A stretch of 64,000 nucleotides of DNA from Burkholderia sp. Ax-1719 (GTDB lineage: Bacteria > Pseudomonadota > Gammaproteobacteria > Burkholderiales > Burkholderiaceae). The stretch lies in the NCBI RefSeq assembly GCF_011753055.1, contig NZ_VWWJ01000010.1, positions 62,001 through 126,000 of the forward strand. Reading direction: 5' to 3'. Each line of letters opens with the position of its first letter. Position 1 is the first letter of the stretch. This document shows positions 8,371-17,171 of the stretch, piece after piece. A program made the position numbers and the translations under genes. The notes beneath the pieces were generated by a model. That model had not been told where the DNA came from. It ran no database searches and saw only the letters and a program-made list of their open reading frames with translations.

Positions 8371-9591
8371 TTATCGATTCAGGAACGCGACGCCGTCAGC
8401 GAACGGTTCCAGTCCATACCAGTTGGCGAGACTCTGGCCGAGATCCGCGAACGAGCTGCGCACGCCCAGGCTGCCGGGCGCCACGCGCGCCCCATATGCC
8501 AGCAGCGGCACGTGTTCGCGCGTGTGATCGGAACCGGGCCAGGTGGGGTCGCAGCCGTGATCGGCGGTGAGAATCAGCACGTCGTCTTCACGCATGAGCG
8601 GATAAAGCTGCGGCAGCAGCGCGTCAAAGCGCTCCAGTTCCGTCGCGTAACCGGCCACATTGCGGCGATGCCCATAAAGCTGGTCGAAGTCGACGAGATT
8701 CGTCATCACTAGGCTCCCTACGGGCGCTTCGCGCACGGCGTCGAGCGTGGCGCGCCACAAGGCGTCAAGGCCATCGGCCTTGATCTTTTGCGTCACGCCC
8801 ACGCCCGCGTAAATGTCCGAAATCTTGCCGATGGCGATCACTTCGCCGCCCGCTTTCGCGAGCTTTTCGAGCACGGTCGGCGCGGGCGGCGGCACGGCCA
8901 GATCGCGGCGATTGCCGGTGCGTTTGAAGTCGGCGCGGCTCGCGCCGGTGAACGGTCGCGCAATCACGCGGCAGATGTTGTAGCGGTCCACTTCCTCGCG
9001 CGCGATTTCGCACAGCGCGTACAGCCGCTCCAGCCCGAACGTCGCTTCATGGCAGGCGATCTGGAACACCGAATCAGCGGAGGTGTAGAAGATCGGCTTG
9101 CCCGTTGCGATGTGCTCTTCGCCCAGCGCGGTGATGATTTCCGTGCCCGACGCGTGGCAATCGCCAAGGTAACCCGGCAGGCCCGCGCGGCGCACGAGCG
9201 TGTCGAGCAGTTCGCGCGGGAACGTCTGCGTGGGCTGAGAGAAATAGCCCCAGTCGAAACGCACCGGCACGCCCGCCAGTTCCCAGTGCCCGGAAGGCGT
9301 GTCCTTGCCCGACGAGACCTCGCAGGCCGCGCCATACGCGCCCAGCAACGCGGGCTGCGCCGTCATGCCTTCGGGCAGCGTGCCCGTCGCCAGCTGGCTG
9401 GCGAGCGCGAGGCCGTGGCGCTCAAGATTCGGCACCTTGAGCGGGCCGCTGCGTTCGGCGGTCTCGCATTCGCCTTGCGCGCAGCGCTGCGCGATATGAC
9501 CGAATGTGTTCGATCCCGTGTCGTTGAAGCGCGCGGCGTCGGGCGCCGCGCCTATGCCTAGCGAGTCCAGCACCAGTACGATTGCGCGCAT
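8371..9591 (-). CDS. deoB: Phosphopentomutase
   Basis: A 406-residue member of the alkaline-phosphatase superfamily that interconverts (deoxy)ribose-1-phosphate and (deoxy)ribose-5-phosphate. The N-terminal metal site LVLDSLGIGAAPDA, the central SGKDTPSGHWE and the C-terminal LTADHGCDPTWPGSDHTRE are all present, and length matches the 407-residue E. coli enzyme. It lies 15 bp after deoA and supplies substrate to DeoC. Confidence 0.95.
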   Translation of the reverse strand: MRAIVLVLDSLGIGAAPDAARFNDTGSNTFGHIAQRCAQGECETAERSGPLKVPNLERHGLALASQLATGTLPEGMTAQPALLGAYGAACEVSSGKDTPSGHWELAGVPVRFDWGYFSQPTQTFPRELLDTLVRRAGLPGYLGDCHASGTEIITALGEEHIATGKPIFYTSADSVFQIACHEATFGLERLYALCEIAREEVDRYNICRVIARPFTGASRADFKRTGNRRDLAVPPPAPTVLEKLAKAGGEVIAIGKISDIYAGVGVTQKIKADGLDALWRATLDAVREAPVGSLVMTNLVDFDQLYGHRRNVAGYATELERFDALLPQLYPLMREDDVLILTADHGCDPTWPGSDHTREHVPLLAYGARVAPGSLGVRSSFADLGQSLANWYGLEPFADGVAFLNR

Positions 9592-9606
9592 GCAGGTCTC
9601 CCGCGC

Positions 9607-10926
9607 TCAATCGAGCAAGGCGTGAATCGTCGGCGGCAACTCGCCCGCCGCATCGCCAAGCGAATAGGCGCGCTGCACTTCGCTCACGGCGCGCTTTGCG
9701 GCGTCCTCATCGCGCGCGTGCACGACGCCGAGCGGCTGGCCCTCTTCCACGCGCTCGCCCAATTCGATCAGCGCCGACAAACCCACCGAATAATCGAGCG
9801 TATCGGTCGTTTTCATGCGCCCGCCGCCCAGTCCCACCACGGCGATGCCGAGCGCACGCGCATCCACGCGCGCCACCGCGCCGGCGCGAGGCGCGGGCAC
9901 CGGCACGATCACGTTGGCGCGCGCCAGATGCGTGTGCGGACGCTCCAGCAGATCCGCCGGGCCGCCCAGCGCTTTCACCATGCGCGCAAAACGCTCCGCC
10001 GCCGCGCCCGATTCCAGCACCGCCAGCAGGCGAGCGTGCGCATCGGCCTCGTCTTTCGCGAGCTTGCCGATGATGAGCATCTGCGCCGCCAGCGCCATCG
10101 TCACGTCATGCAGTCGCTGCGGGCGCGATTTGCCGGTCAGATAGTCGATCGCGCAGGCCACTTCCAGCGCGTTGCCTGCACAGGGCGCGAGCGACTGGCT
10201 CATGTCGGTCAGCGTGGCCGTGGTCTTCATGCCCGCGCCGTTGCCGACATCGACGATACTGCGCGCCAGTTCGACCGATTTTTCGTAGGTCGGCATGAAC
10301 GCGCCCGAGCCCACCTTGACGTCCATCGCCAGGCCGTCGAGTCCCGCCGAGAGCTTCTTCGAGAGAATCGACGCGGTGATCATCGACACCGATTCGACCG
10401 TGGCCGTCACGTCGCGCACCGCGTAGATGCGCTTGTCAGCGGGCGCGAGGCGCGCGGTCTGGCCGATGATCGCCACGCCCACTTCCTTCACCACGCGGCG
10501 GAACGTGTCCGTATCCGGCGCGACGTTGTAGCCTGGAATCGATTCGAACTTGTCGAGCGTGCCGCCCGTATGGCCGAGACCGCGCCCCGAGATCATCGGC
10601 ACATAGCCGCCGCAGGCGGCCACCATCGGCCCGAGCAGCAGCGAAGTCAGATCGCCGACGCCGCCAGTCGAGTGTTTATCGACGACCGGGCCGTTCAGAT
10701 TGAGTGCACGCCAGTCGAGCACGTCGCCGGAATCGCGCTGCGCGAGCGTGAGCGCCACGCGCGCGTCGATCGGCAATTCGTTGAAATAGACCGCCATTGC
10801 GAAGGCGGCGATCTGGCCTTCGGTCACATGACCGCTCGTCACGCCTTCGACGAATTGCGCGATTTCCTGCTTGTCGAGCGGCTGGCGATCGCGCACCTTG
10901 CGCACGAATTCCTGGGGCAGAAACAT
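9607..10926 (-). CDS. deoA: Thymidine phosphorylase
   Basis: A 439-residue thymidine phosphorylase, matching the 440-residue E. coli DeoA. It cleaves thymidine with phosphate to thymine and deoxyribose-1-phosphate. The phosphate/pyrimidine signature is seen in VVDKHSTGGVGDLTSLLLGP and MISGRGLGHTGGTLDK, and the all-alpha N-terminal domain begins MFLPQEFVRKVRDRQPLD. I chose the ATG at 10926, preceded by GGAGA, rather than an open extension of 35 codons that overlaps the deoC end. It lies 25 bp after deoC. Confidence 0.95.
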   Translation of the reverse strand: MFLPQEFVRKVRDRQPLDKQEIAQFVEGVTSGHVTEGQIAAFAMAVYFNELPIDARVALTLAQRDSGDVLDWRALNLNGPVVDKHSTGGVGDLTSLLLGPMVAACGGYVPMISGRGLGHTGGTLDKFESIPGYNVAPDTDTFRRVVKEVGVAIIGQTARLAPADKRIYAVRDVTATVESVSMITASILSKKLSAGLDGLAMDVKVGSGAFMPTYEKSVELARSIVDVGNGAGMKTTATLTDMSQSLAPCAGNALEVACAIDYLTGKSRPQRLHDVTMALAAQMLIIGKLAKDEADAHARLLAVLESGAAAERFARMVKALGGPADLLERPHTHLARANVIVPVPAPRAGAVARVDARALGIAVVGLGGGRMKTTDTLDYSVGLSALIELGERVEEGQPLGVVHARDEDAAKRAVSEVQRAYSLGDAAGELPPTIHALLD

Positions 10927-10951
10927 GATTGGTTCTCCGAATGATGGGCGT

Positions 10952-11737
10952 TTAATAGGCCGATTGACGTTTCGCGTCCTTGCCGTGGCCGAGCGTCGCG
11001 AGCAGGCTGCCGAGCAGCCCCGACGCGCCAAAGCGGAACTTCGCCGGTACCGTATAGCCGACGCCCAGTTCGCGCTCCGCCAGCGCGAGATAGGCGGCCG
11101 CTTCCTGCGCGGTGCGCACGCCGCCCGCCGCCTTGAATCCCACCGTGCGCCCCGCTTCGCGGATCGCCGCGAGCATGGCCGCTGCCGCGTCGAGCGTGGC
11201 GTTCACCGGCACCTTGCCGGTCGAGGTCTTGATGAAGTCCGCGCCCGCTTCGATGGCGATTTCACTGGCGCGACGGATCAGCGCTGCATCGCGCAGCTCG
11301 CCGGTTTCCAGGATCACCTTGAGGCACTTGTCGCCCGCCGCCACGCGGCATTGCGCGACCAGTTCGCGGCCCACCTGCGCGTCGCCCGCGAGCAGCGCGC
11401 GGTACGGGAACACCACGTCGATTTCATCGGCGCCCAGCACGACGGCATCGGCGGTTTCGCGCGCCGCTGCGTGCGGATCGGCTGCGCCCGCGGGGAAATT
11501 CGTCACCGTTGCGATCGGCAGCGCGAGGCCTTTGGCCGTCAGCGCCGCGCGCGCCGTGCCCACGAAACGCGGAAACACGCACAGCGCGGCCGGCGTGCCC
11601 ACCGGCGTATCCGCCGATGCGGCCAGCGCCTCGATGGACGCGTCGGTGTCGTCGTCGTTGAGCGAGGTGAGATCGATGAGATGCAACGCCTGCAATGCGC
11701 GCTCGGCGAGCTGGTTGCGTGTCAGTGCCTGGTCCAT
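10952..11737 (-). CDS. deoC: Deoxyribose-phosphate aldolase
   Basis: A 261-residue class I aldolase that splits 2-deoxyribose-5-phosphate into glyceraldehyde-3-phosphate and acetaldehyde, the committed step of deoxynucleoside catabolism. The Schiff-base lysine is in ADFIKTSTGK, the assisting Asp in ADEIDVVFPY, and a second lysine in VGFKAAGGVRT. It follows the transporter gene by 10 bp. Confidence 0.95.
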   Translation of the reverse strand: MDQALTRNQLAERALQALHLIDLTSLNDDDTDASIEALAASADTPVGTPAALCVFPRFVGTARAALTAKGLALPIATVTNFPAGAADPHAAARETADAVVLGADEIDVVFPYRALLAGDAQVGRELVAQCRVAAGDKCLKVILETGELRDAALIRRASEIAIEAGADFIKTSTGKVPVNATLDAAAAMLAAIREAGRTVGFKAAGGVRTAQEAAAYLALAERELGVGYTVPAKFRFGASGLLGSLLATLGHGKDAKRQSAY

Positions 11738-11747
11738 GAAAAGCCCG

Positions 11748-13022
11748 TCAGGAAAGAGAGAAAAACAGTCCGGCGATGGTCGCGCTCATCAGGTTCGAGA
11801 GCGTTGCCGCGGCAAGCGCGCGCATGCCGAAGCGCGCGACTTCGCCGCGCAACTCCGGCGCGACCGCGGTGAAGCCGCCCGTCAGGATCGCGATCGACGA
11901 AAAATTGGCAAAACCGCACAGCGCGAACGAGACAATCGCGACGGTCTTGGGCGTGAGCAACGGCAGCCCCGCCGCCACGACGTGCGCGCTGTCCTGCAGA
12001 TACGGCGACAGCCCGCTGTACGCCACAAACTCATTGAGAATCAGCTTCTGGCCGATGAAATTGCCGGCCACCACCGAATCCTGCCACGGCACGCCGATCA
12101 TCCACGCGAGCGGTGCAAACAGCGCGCCAAGCAAAGATTGCAGCGTGACATGCGCAAAACCCAACCAGCCTGCCACCACGCCGACGCCCGCATTGAGCAG
12201 CGCGATCAGGCCGATAAAAGCCACCAGCATGGTGCCGACGTTCACGGCGATCTTCATGCCCACGCTCGCGCCCGAAGCGCCCGCCTCGATCACGCTGGTG
12301 GCGCGCTTCTCGTCGAATTCAAGCGCGCCAATATCGACCTCGGTCGCTTCCACCGAGGGGCACAGCATCTTGCCGAACAGCAGACCGCCGGGAATCGCCA
12401 TAAACGATGCCGCAAGCAGATACTCCATCTTCACGCCGAGCCCCGCATAACCGGCCAGCACCGACCCCGCCACGGACGCCATGCCGCTCGACATGACCGC
12501 GAAAATCTCCGGGCCGGACAGACGGCGCACGAACGGCTTCACGAACGCGGGCATCTCGCTCTGGCCGAGGAAAATCGTCGCCACGGCCGAGCAGCCTTCT
12601 GCGCGGCTCACGCCCAGCAGTTTCGACACCGCCGTGCCGATAATCGCGATGATCCACTTCATCACGCCAAGGTAGTACAGCACGGCGATCAGCGATGTGA
12701 CAAAGATGATCATCGGCAGCACGCGCAGGCCGAAAGCGAAACCATCCGCGCCGAACAGCGCAAACATCTTGTCGCCGACCAGCCCGCCGAACAGAAAGGT
12801 CAGCCCGTGCTGGCCCATTTCGAGCACGCCGTTCACGGCCGTGGCGACCAGCGCCAGCACGTGACGGCCCATCGGCACAAACAGCACGAGCGCGCCGATC
12901 ACGATCTGCGCCGCGAGCGCGGCCAATACCGTGCGCGCACGCACGGCGCTGCGGTTCATCGACAGACAGTAGCCAAACACCAGCAGCACCAGAATGCCGC
13001 ATAGACTGCGCAGGATATCCAT
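11748..13022 (-). CDS. nupC: NupC-type concentrative nucleoside transporter
   Basis: A 424-residue inner-membrane protein with roughly ten hydrophobic segments. The CNT-family signatures are GQSEMPAFVKPF, AGYAGLGVKMEYLLAASFMA, NEFVAYSGL and CGFANFSSIAILTGG. CNT carriers import nucleosides with a proton or sodium ion. Placed between an outer-membrane channel gene and the deo catabolic genes, it would supply deoxynucleosides to DeoA and Cdd. Confidence 0.92.
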   Translation of the reverse strand: MDILRSLCGILVLLVFGYCLSMNRSAVRARTVLAALAAQIVIGALVLFVPMGRHVLALVATAVNGVLEMGQHGLTFLFGGLVGDKMFALFGADGFAFGLRVLPMIIFVTSLIAVLYYLGVMKWIIAIIGTAVSKLLGVSRAEGCSAVATIFLGQSEMPAFVKPFVRRLSGPEIFAVMSSGMASVAGSVLAGYAGLGVKMEYLLAASFMAIPGGLLFGKMLCPSVEATEVDIGALEFDEKRATSVIEAGASGASVGMKIAVNVGTMLVAFIGLIALLNAGVGVVAGWLGFAHVTLQSLLGALFAPLAWMIGVPWQDSVVAGNFIGQKLILNEFVAYSGLSPYLQDSAHVVAAGLPLLTPKTVAIVSFALCGFANFSSIAILTGGFTAVAPELRGEVARFGMRALAAATLSNLMSATIAGLFFSLS

Positions 13023-13064
13023 ATCGAATCCTTGAGGAATGAGGGCTTTGCGTGAGAACGTGCT

Positions 13065-14090
13065 TCAGAACCGATACCCGACGCTGGCGTAATAGCCCCA
13101 GCCGGTCGAGCGGTTCTGGAAGGGTCCACTGCCAAAATTCAGCGTGCTGCCATTCCACTGTCCGCCGTTGTGGAAATAGCGCGCCGCGGTCCAGAAGCGC
13201 CAGTGTTTGAACTCGTAGATCAACACGTTGGTCGAGACGAATGCGGTATCGCTGCGCGTGTTGCCGCCGGTTTCTTCGGCCAGGCGCGAGCCGAAGTCGT
13301 AGTTGAAGAAGCTCACGAAGGTGAGATTGCCGCCTTTGTAAGTGCCGATCGGATACGCGAGTTTCATCTGCGCGCGATAGCCGTCCCAGCTATTCGCATT
13401 GGCCGCGCCGTAGTTTTCCCACTGGCGGCGCACGTAGAGATTCGCGGATAGATAAACCGGCAGCGGCGTGGCGATATCGGTGCCAAGGCCCATATAGAGG
13501 GTGTTCTGGCGGCCCGAGACGTTATGCCCCTGGTCATAGATCCAGTCGAAGGCGGCGTACCACTCCTTGAACGGCCCGAAGCCCAGATGCTTGCCCAGCA
13601 GATCGTCGATGGAGACGCGCGGCTCCTGCTCCGAGAAAAGCGGCGAGCCCTTGTTGGTGATGCCCGTGTCGTAGCCGTTGCCTACGCCGAAGGCGCGCGG
13701 CACGTCGACGTAGCCGTAGAGATCGAATGGCCCTTTGCGGCCGAAGTATTCGTACTCCAGGTACACGTCGTTGGTGGTGTACGGGCCAAAGCGGATGTCC
13801 TTCGAACCGATCACGCCAAGGCTCTGGTGCAGCCAGTCCGAGAGATAGCGCGGCGCGGGCTGCGCGGCCGCAGCGCCTGTCGCGACAGGCGTATTGAGTT
13901 CAGGCGGCGTGCCGCCGGTTTCGGCCAGTGTGTCGGCGCGCGCGTGAGCCACGCTCAATGCAAGCGCAAGCGCCGATACGGCGATCGGGCCGAATCGATG
14001 GGTACGACATGGCGATGTCTCCGGAGCTGTGCGCCACGGTCTCCTCCTTGGGTCCACGGTCTGCTTCCTTATCTGTCTTGAATATCTCAT
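13065..14090 (-). CDS. Tsx-like nucleoside-specific outer-membrane channel (start region probably frameshifted)
   Basis: A 341-codon frame whose body reads as a Tsx-family beta-barrel (KDIRFGPYTTNDVYLEYEYF early, GYYASVGYRF as the aromatic C-terminus). Tsx channels let nucleosides cross the outer membrane, fitting the operon. The start is problematic. The only ATG in this frame, at 14090, lacks a ribosome-binding site and puts about 30 charged residues before the signal-peptide core PIAVSALALALSVAHARA. A strong AAGGAGG site and good GTG and ATG starts lie in the next frame, and removing one C near 13989-13992 would join MSYPSIR directly to that signal peptide. Either a sequencing error or a recent mutation is likely. 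Confidence 0.8.
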   Translation of the reverse strand: MRYSRQIRKQTVDPRRRPWRTAPETSPCRTHRFGPIAVSALALALSVAHARADTLAETGGTPPELNTPVATGAAAAQPAPRYLSDWLHQSLGVIGSKDIRFGPYTTNDVYLEYEYFGRKGPFDLYGYVDVPRAFGVGNGYDTGITNKGSPLFSEQEPRVSIDDLLGKHLGFGPFKEWYAAFDWIYDQGHNVSGRQNTLYMGLGTDIATPLPVYLSANLYVRRQWENYGAANANSWDGYRAQMKLAYPIGTYKGGNLTFVSFFNYDFGSRLAEETGGNTRSDTAFVSTNVLIYEFKHWRFWTAARYFHNGGQWNGSTLNFGSGPFQNRSTGWGYYASVGYRF

Positions 14091-14116
14091 GCAAATGAGA
14101 TCATCGGAACACGATT

Positions 14117-14132
14117 TGTTATGTTTATAACA
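14117..14132. promoter_or_regulatory. DeoR-type operator palindrome at the deo operon promoter
   Basis: TGTTATGTTTATAACA is a 16-bp inverted repeat with TGTTAT and ATAACA arms. From knowledge of the enteric system, the E. coli DeoR operator is TGTTAGAATTCTAACA, with the same length and the same TGTTA/TAACA ends. On the reverse strand it covers the probable -10 (TTATAA, 14125-14130), with a TTGAGA -35 at 14149-14154 and an 18-bp spacer, so a bound repressor would block the tsx-to-cdd operon. Confidence 0.6.
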
Positions 14133-14208
14133 TTATCAAAAATGCGTGTCTCAAGAGAGTCAGGGAAAACCCAGAGGAGTTTGAGAAGGGTTGAGGTGGC
14201 GCAGACAA

Positions 14209-14233
14209 AAGGCCCAGGTTGACCGGGCCTTTA
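14209..14233 (-). terminator. Rho-independent terminator of the permease-aminotransferase-ALDH operon
   Basis: Arms AAAGGCCC and GGGCCTTT around a 9-base loop, 53-77 bp past the aldehyde dehydrogenase stop. Reading the reverse strand the hairpin runs into a short T stretch. Confidence 0.75.
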
Positions 14234-14285
14234 ATGGAGAACATGCGATGAGAGATCGACGCGTCGTCAGCGCCGAGCGCGGCGT

Positions 14286-15710
14286 TCAGGCATAACCCGT
14301 CGTGCCCTTGATTTCCAGATATTCGACAAGACCGAATTCCGCATATTCACGGCCATTGCCGGAACGCTTGAAACCACCAAACGGCGCCGCCGGATTCCAC
14401 GCCGGATAGTTGATATGGACGTTGCCGACCCGCAGCCGCGCCGCCACGCGACGCGCATGCTCCAGATCCTTCGACTGCACATAGCCCGCCAACCCATAGA
14501 CCGAATCGTTAGCGAGCGCAATCGCTTCCTCTTCGGTTCGATAGGCCATGATCGACAGCACGGGCCCGAAGATTTCCTCGCGGGCGATCGTCATATGCGG
14601 CTGCACGTTCGAGAACACCGTCGGCTGAACATAGAAGCCTTCGCGCAACCCTTCAGGCCTTCCCAGGCCGCCCGCGACGAGCGTCGCGCCCTCCTCGATG
14701 CCCTGCCCGATCAGATGCTGGATGCGATCGTATTGCACACGGCTGACGACCGGCCCGATACCGGTCTCGACCGCACGCGGATCGCCAACCACCGTGCGCT
14801 GCGCTTCGGCGCGAGCGGCTTGCTCCGCAATCGCCAGATGGTCCGCGTGCACGAGCATGCGCGTGGGCGCGTTGCAGGACTGCCCGCTATTGCTGAAGCA
14901 ACTGCGCGCACCAAGCGTCACAGCGCGTTCGATATCGGCATCGGGCAGGATGAGGTTGGGGCTCTTGCTGCCCAGTTCCTGATGCACGCGCTTGACGGTA
15001 TCGGCGGCGGCTTTCGCGACTTCGATACCCGCGCGCGTCGAGCCCGTGAACGACACCATATCGACATCGGGATGCCGCGAAAGCGCGTCGCCCACCACAT
15101 GCCCATAGCCATGCACGAGATTGAACACGCCGGGCGGCACACCCGCTTCGTCGAGGATCTCGGCGAACAGGATGCCGCTGAACGGCGCAACCTCGCTGGG
15201 CTTGAGCACCATCGTGCAACCCGCCGCCAGCGCGGGCGCGACCTTGCAGACGATCTGGTTGATCGGCCAGTTCCACGGCGTGATCAGCGCGCATACGCCG
15301 ATGGGCTCGTGCGAAACCAGCATTGAATCGGTCTGCCGACTGAACTGAAACGTCTTCAATGCACGGATCGTCTGTTCCAGATGTGCGGTGCCCACGGCAG
15401 CTTGCATCGCGCGCGCAAACGCAATGGGCGCGCCCATTTCCTGGCTGATGGTCTGCGCGACTTCTTCGTAGCGACGCTGGTAGATTTCAAGCACGCGCTC
15501 CAGCAGCGATACGCGCTGCCCGACGCTCCAGCGCGAAAATGTGTCGAACGCCTGCTTCGCTGCACGCACAGCGCGATCAACATCGACTTCCGTGCCAATC
15601 TTCAGTTGTGCATAGGGACGTTCATTGGACGGATCGATGACATCGATCGCCTGTGCGCGGTCTGGATCGAACCATTCTCCGGCGATAAAACTCTGTCGCG
15701 ACATGCGCAT
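14286..15710 (-). CDS. NAD(P)-dependent aldehyde dehydrogenase
   Basis: A 474-residue aldehyde dehydrogenase superfamily enzyme. It shows the cofactor-binding FTGSTRAGIEVAKAAAD, the general-base Glu in QELGSKSPN, the catalytic Cys in NSGQSCNAPTRM and the late FGPVLSIMAY block. I chose the ATG at 15710, preceded by GGGAGGAG at proper spacing, over an open extension that overlaps the aminotransferase gene. Fifteen bp separate it from the aminotransferase stop, so it probably oxidises the aldehyde that enzyme makes. Candidate substrates are omega-amino-aldehydes or a semialdehyde. Confidence 0.88.
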   Translation of the reverse strand: MRMSRQSFIAGEWFDPDRAQAIDVIDPSNERPYAQLKIGTEVDVDRAVRAAKQAFDTFSRWSVGQRVSLLERVLEIYQRRYEEVAQTISQEMGAPIAFARAMQAAVGTAHLEQTIRALKTFQFSRQTDSMLVSHEPIGVCALITPWNWPINQIVCKVAPALAAGCTMVLKPSEVAPFSGILFAEILDEAGVPPGVFNLVHGYGHVVGDALSRHPDVDMVSFTGSTRAGIEVAKAAADTVKRVHQELGSKSPNLILPDADIERAVTLGARSCFSNSGQSCNAPTRMLVHADHLAIAEQAARAEAQRTVVGDPRAVETGIGPVVSRVQYDRIQHLIGQGIEEGATLVAGGLGRPEGLREGFYVQPTVFSNVQPHMTIAREEIFGPVLSIMAYRTEEEAIALANDSVYGLAGYVQSKDLEHARRVAARLRVGNVHINYPAWNPAAPFGGFKRSGNGREYAEFGLVEYLEIKGTTGYA

Positions 15711-15724
15711 TGTTCGCTCCTCCC

Positions 15725-17119
15725 TTACACAGCGCGCGCGTAGGCAGCGGCGAGAATGTCGCGAATCTGAGCGACGAACCACGTGATTTCATCGCGCGAC
15801 ATCACGAGCGGCGGCGAGAACTGCACGATGGGCGTGCCTTCGTGATCGACACCCGCGCGGCACAGCAGCCCGGCTTCGAAGAGCGCCGGAGCCAGCACCG
15901 TCGAGACGAAGGTCTGCGCGCTCATGGTCGCCGTCCAGCGACGCGCTTCCTTGTCGGAAACGAGTTCGAGCGAGTAGTGGTAACCATCGCCGCGCACATC
16001 GCCCACGCAGGGCAGTTCGAGCAGCGCGTCGAGCGAGGCGCGGAAGTGACGCTCGTTTTCGCGCACGTTGCCGATCACGCCTTCGCGTTCGATGATGGCG
16101 AGATTCGCAAGCGCCGCCGTACACGCCACCGGATGGCCGCCATAGGTCGCGCCATGCAGAAACATCTGCTGCGGCCCCTTGAGCACGGTGTCGACGACCG
16201 CATCGCTTGCGATCACGCCGCCCAGCGGCACATAACCCGAGGCGATGCCCTTCGCGAACGTGAGCACATCGGGCTTCAGCCCATAGCGGCGCGAACCGAA
16301 GTATTCGCCGAGGCGACCGAAGCCGCAAATCACTTCATCGGCGACGAGCAGCACGCCATGACGATCGCAGATTTCGCGCAGCCCCGCCGCGTAGCCAGCC
16401 GGCGGCGTGAGACTGCCACCCGCATTCTGCAGCGGTTCGACCACGATGGCGGCGACCGTATCCGGCCCTTCCTGGACGATCAGCGATTCGATCTCGTCCA
16501 GCAGGAAGCGCGTGAACTGCGCTTCGGTCTCGTCCGCCGGCCGGCCATAGCGCTTCGTGTTGTTGACGTGGCGTACGCCCGCCATCAGCGGTTCGAAGTG
16601 CTTGCGGAAGTTTGTCATGCCATTCAGCGCGAGCGCGCCGAACGAGGTGCCGTGATACGCCACGCGGCGCGCAATGAACTTGCGACGCTGCGGTTCGCCG
16701 CGGGCCTGATGATACTGGCGCACGAGTTTGATCGCCGATTCATTGGATTCCGAACCACTCGACGTGAAGAACACGCGGTTCAGCCCTTCCGGCGCGAGCG
16801 TTGCGAGCTTGTGCGCGAGACGGATCGAGCTTTCGTGCCCATTGCCCCAGTTGGTCGCGAATGGCAGACGCACCATCTGCTCGCGCACGGCATCGCCAAT
16901 TTCGGCGCCGTGACTGTAGCCCACCTGCACGCAGTACAGGCCAGCCAGCGCATCGAAATAGCGCTTGCCGTTCTGGTCGATGAGCCAGCAACCCTCGCCG
17001 CGGTCGAATACCGTCAAGTCCTTGTCGCCGTAGGCATCGGCATGCGTAAAGTGCATCAGCAGATGCCGCTTGCCCATTTCCTGCAGATCCCGTTGGGTGT
17101 CCTTACCGCTCATAGCCAT
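15725..17119 (-). CDS. Class III (omega) aminotransferase
   Basis: A 464-residue PLP enzyme of the class III fold. The PLP lysine is in LTFAKGIASGYVPLGG, the cofactor Asp-Glu in LLVADEVICGFGR, and the phosphate cup in TSSGSESNESAIK. The sequence resembles putrescine/polyamine-pyruvate and beta-alanine-type transaminases used in amine catabolism. It lies between a permease gene upstream and an aldehyde dehydrogenase gene downstream on the same strand, the usual import-transaminate-oxidise order. The actual amine is not identifiable from sequence alone. Confidence 0.87.
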   Translation of the reverse strand: MAMSGKDTQRDLQEMGKRHLLMHFTHADAYGDKDLTVFDRGEGCWLIDQNGKRYFDALAGLYCVQVGYSHGAEIGDAVREQMVRLPFATNWGNGHESSIRLAHKLATLAPEGLNRVFFTSSGSESNESAIKLVRQYHQARGEPQRRKFIARRVAYHGTSFGALALNGMTNFRKHFEPLMAGVRHVNNTKRYGRPADETEAQFTRFLLDEIESLIVQEGPDTVAAIVVEPLQNAGGSLTPPAGYAAGLREICDRHGVLLVADEVICGFGRLGEYFGSRRYGLKPDVLTFAKGIASGYVPLGGVIASDAVVDTVLKGPQQMFLHGATYGGHPVACTAALANLAIIEREGVIGNVRENERHFRASLDALLELPCVGDVRGDGYHYSLELVSDKEARRWTATMSAQTFVSTVLAPALFEAGLLCRAGVDHEGTPIVQFSPPLVMSRDEITWFVAQIRDILAAAYARAV

Positions 17120-17171
17120 GCTCCTTCTTCATAAGTTCAACAACGTCATTGTTTGAATATTCGATTGCGGC

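Noticed and set aside
11112..13004. A 630-codon frame antisense to deoC and nupC
   Set aside because: Both genes on the reverse strand are well supported; the frame has low-complexity Arg/His/Gln content.
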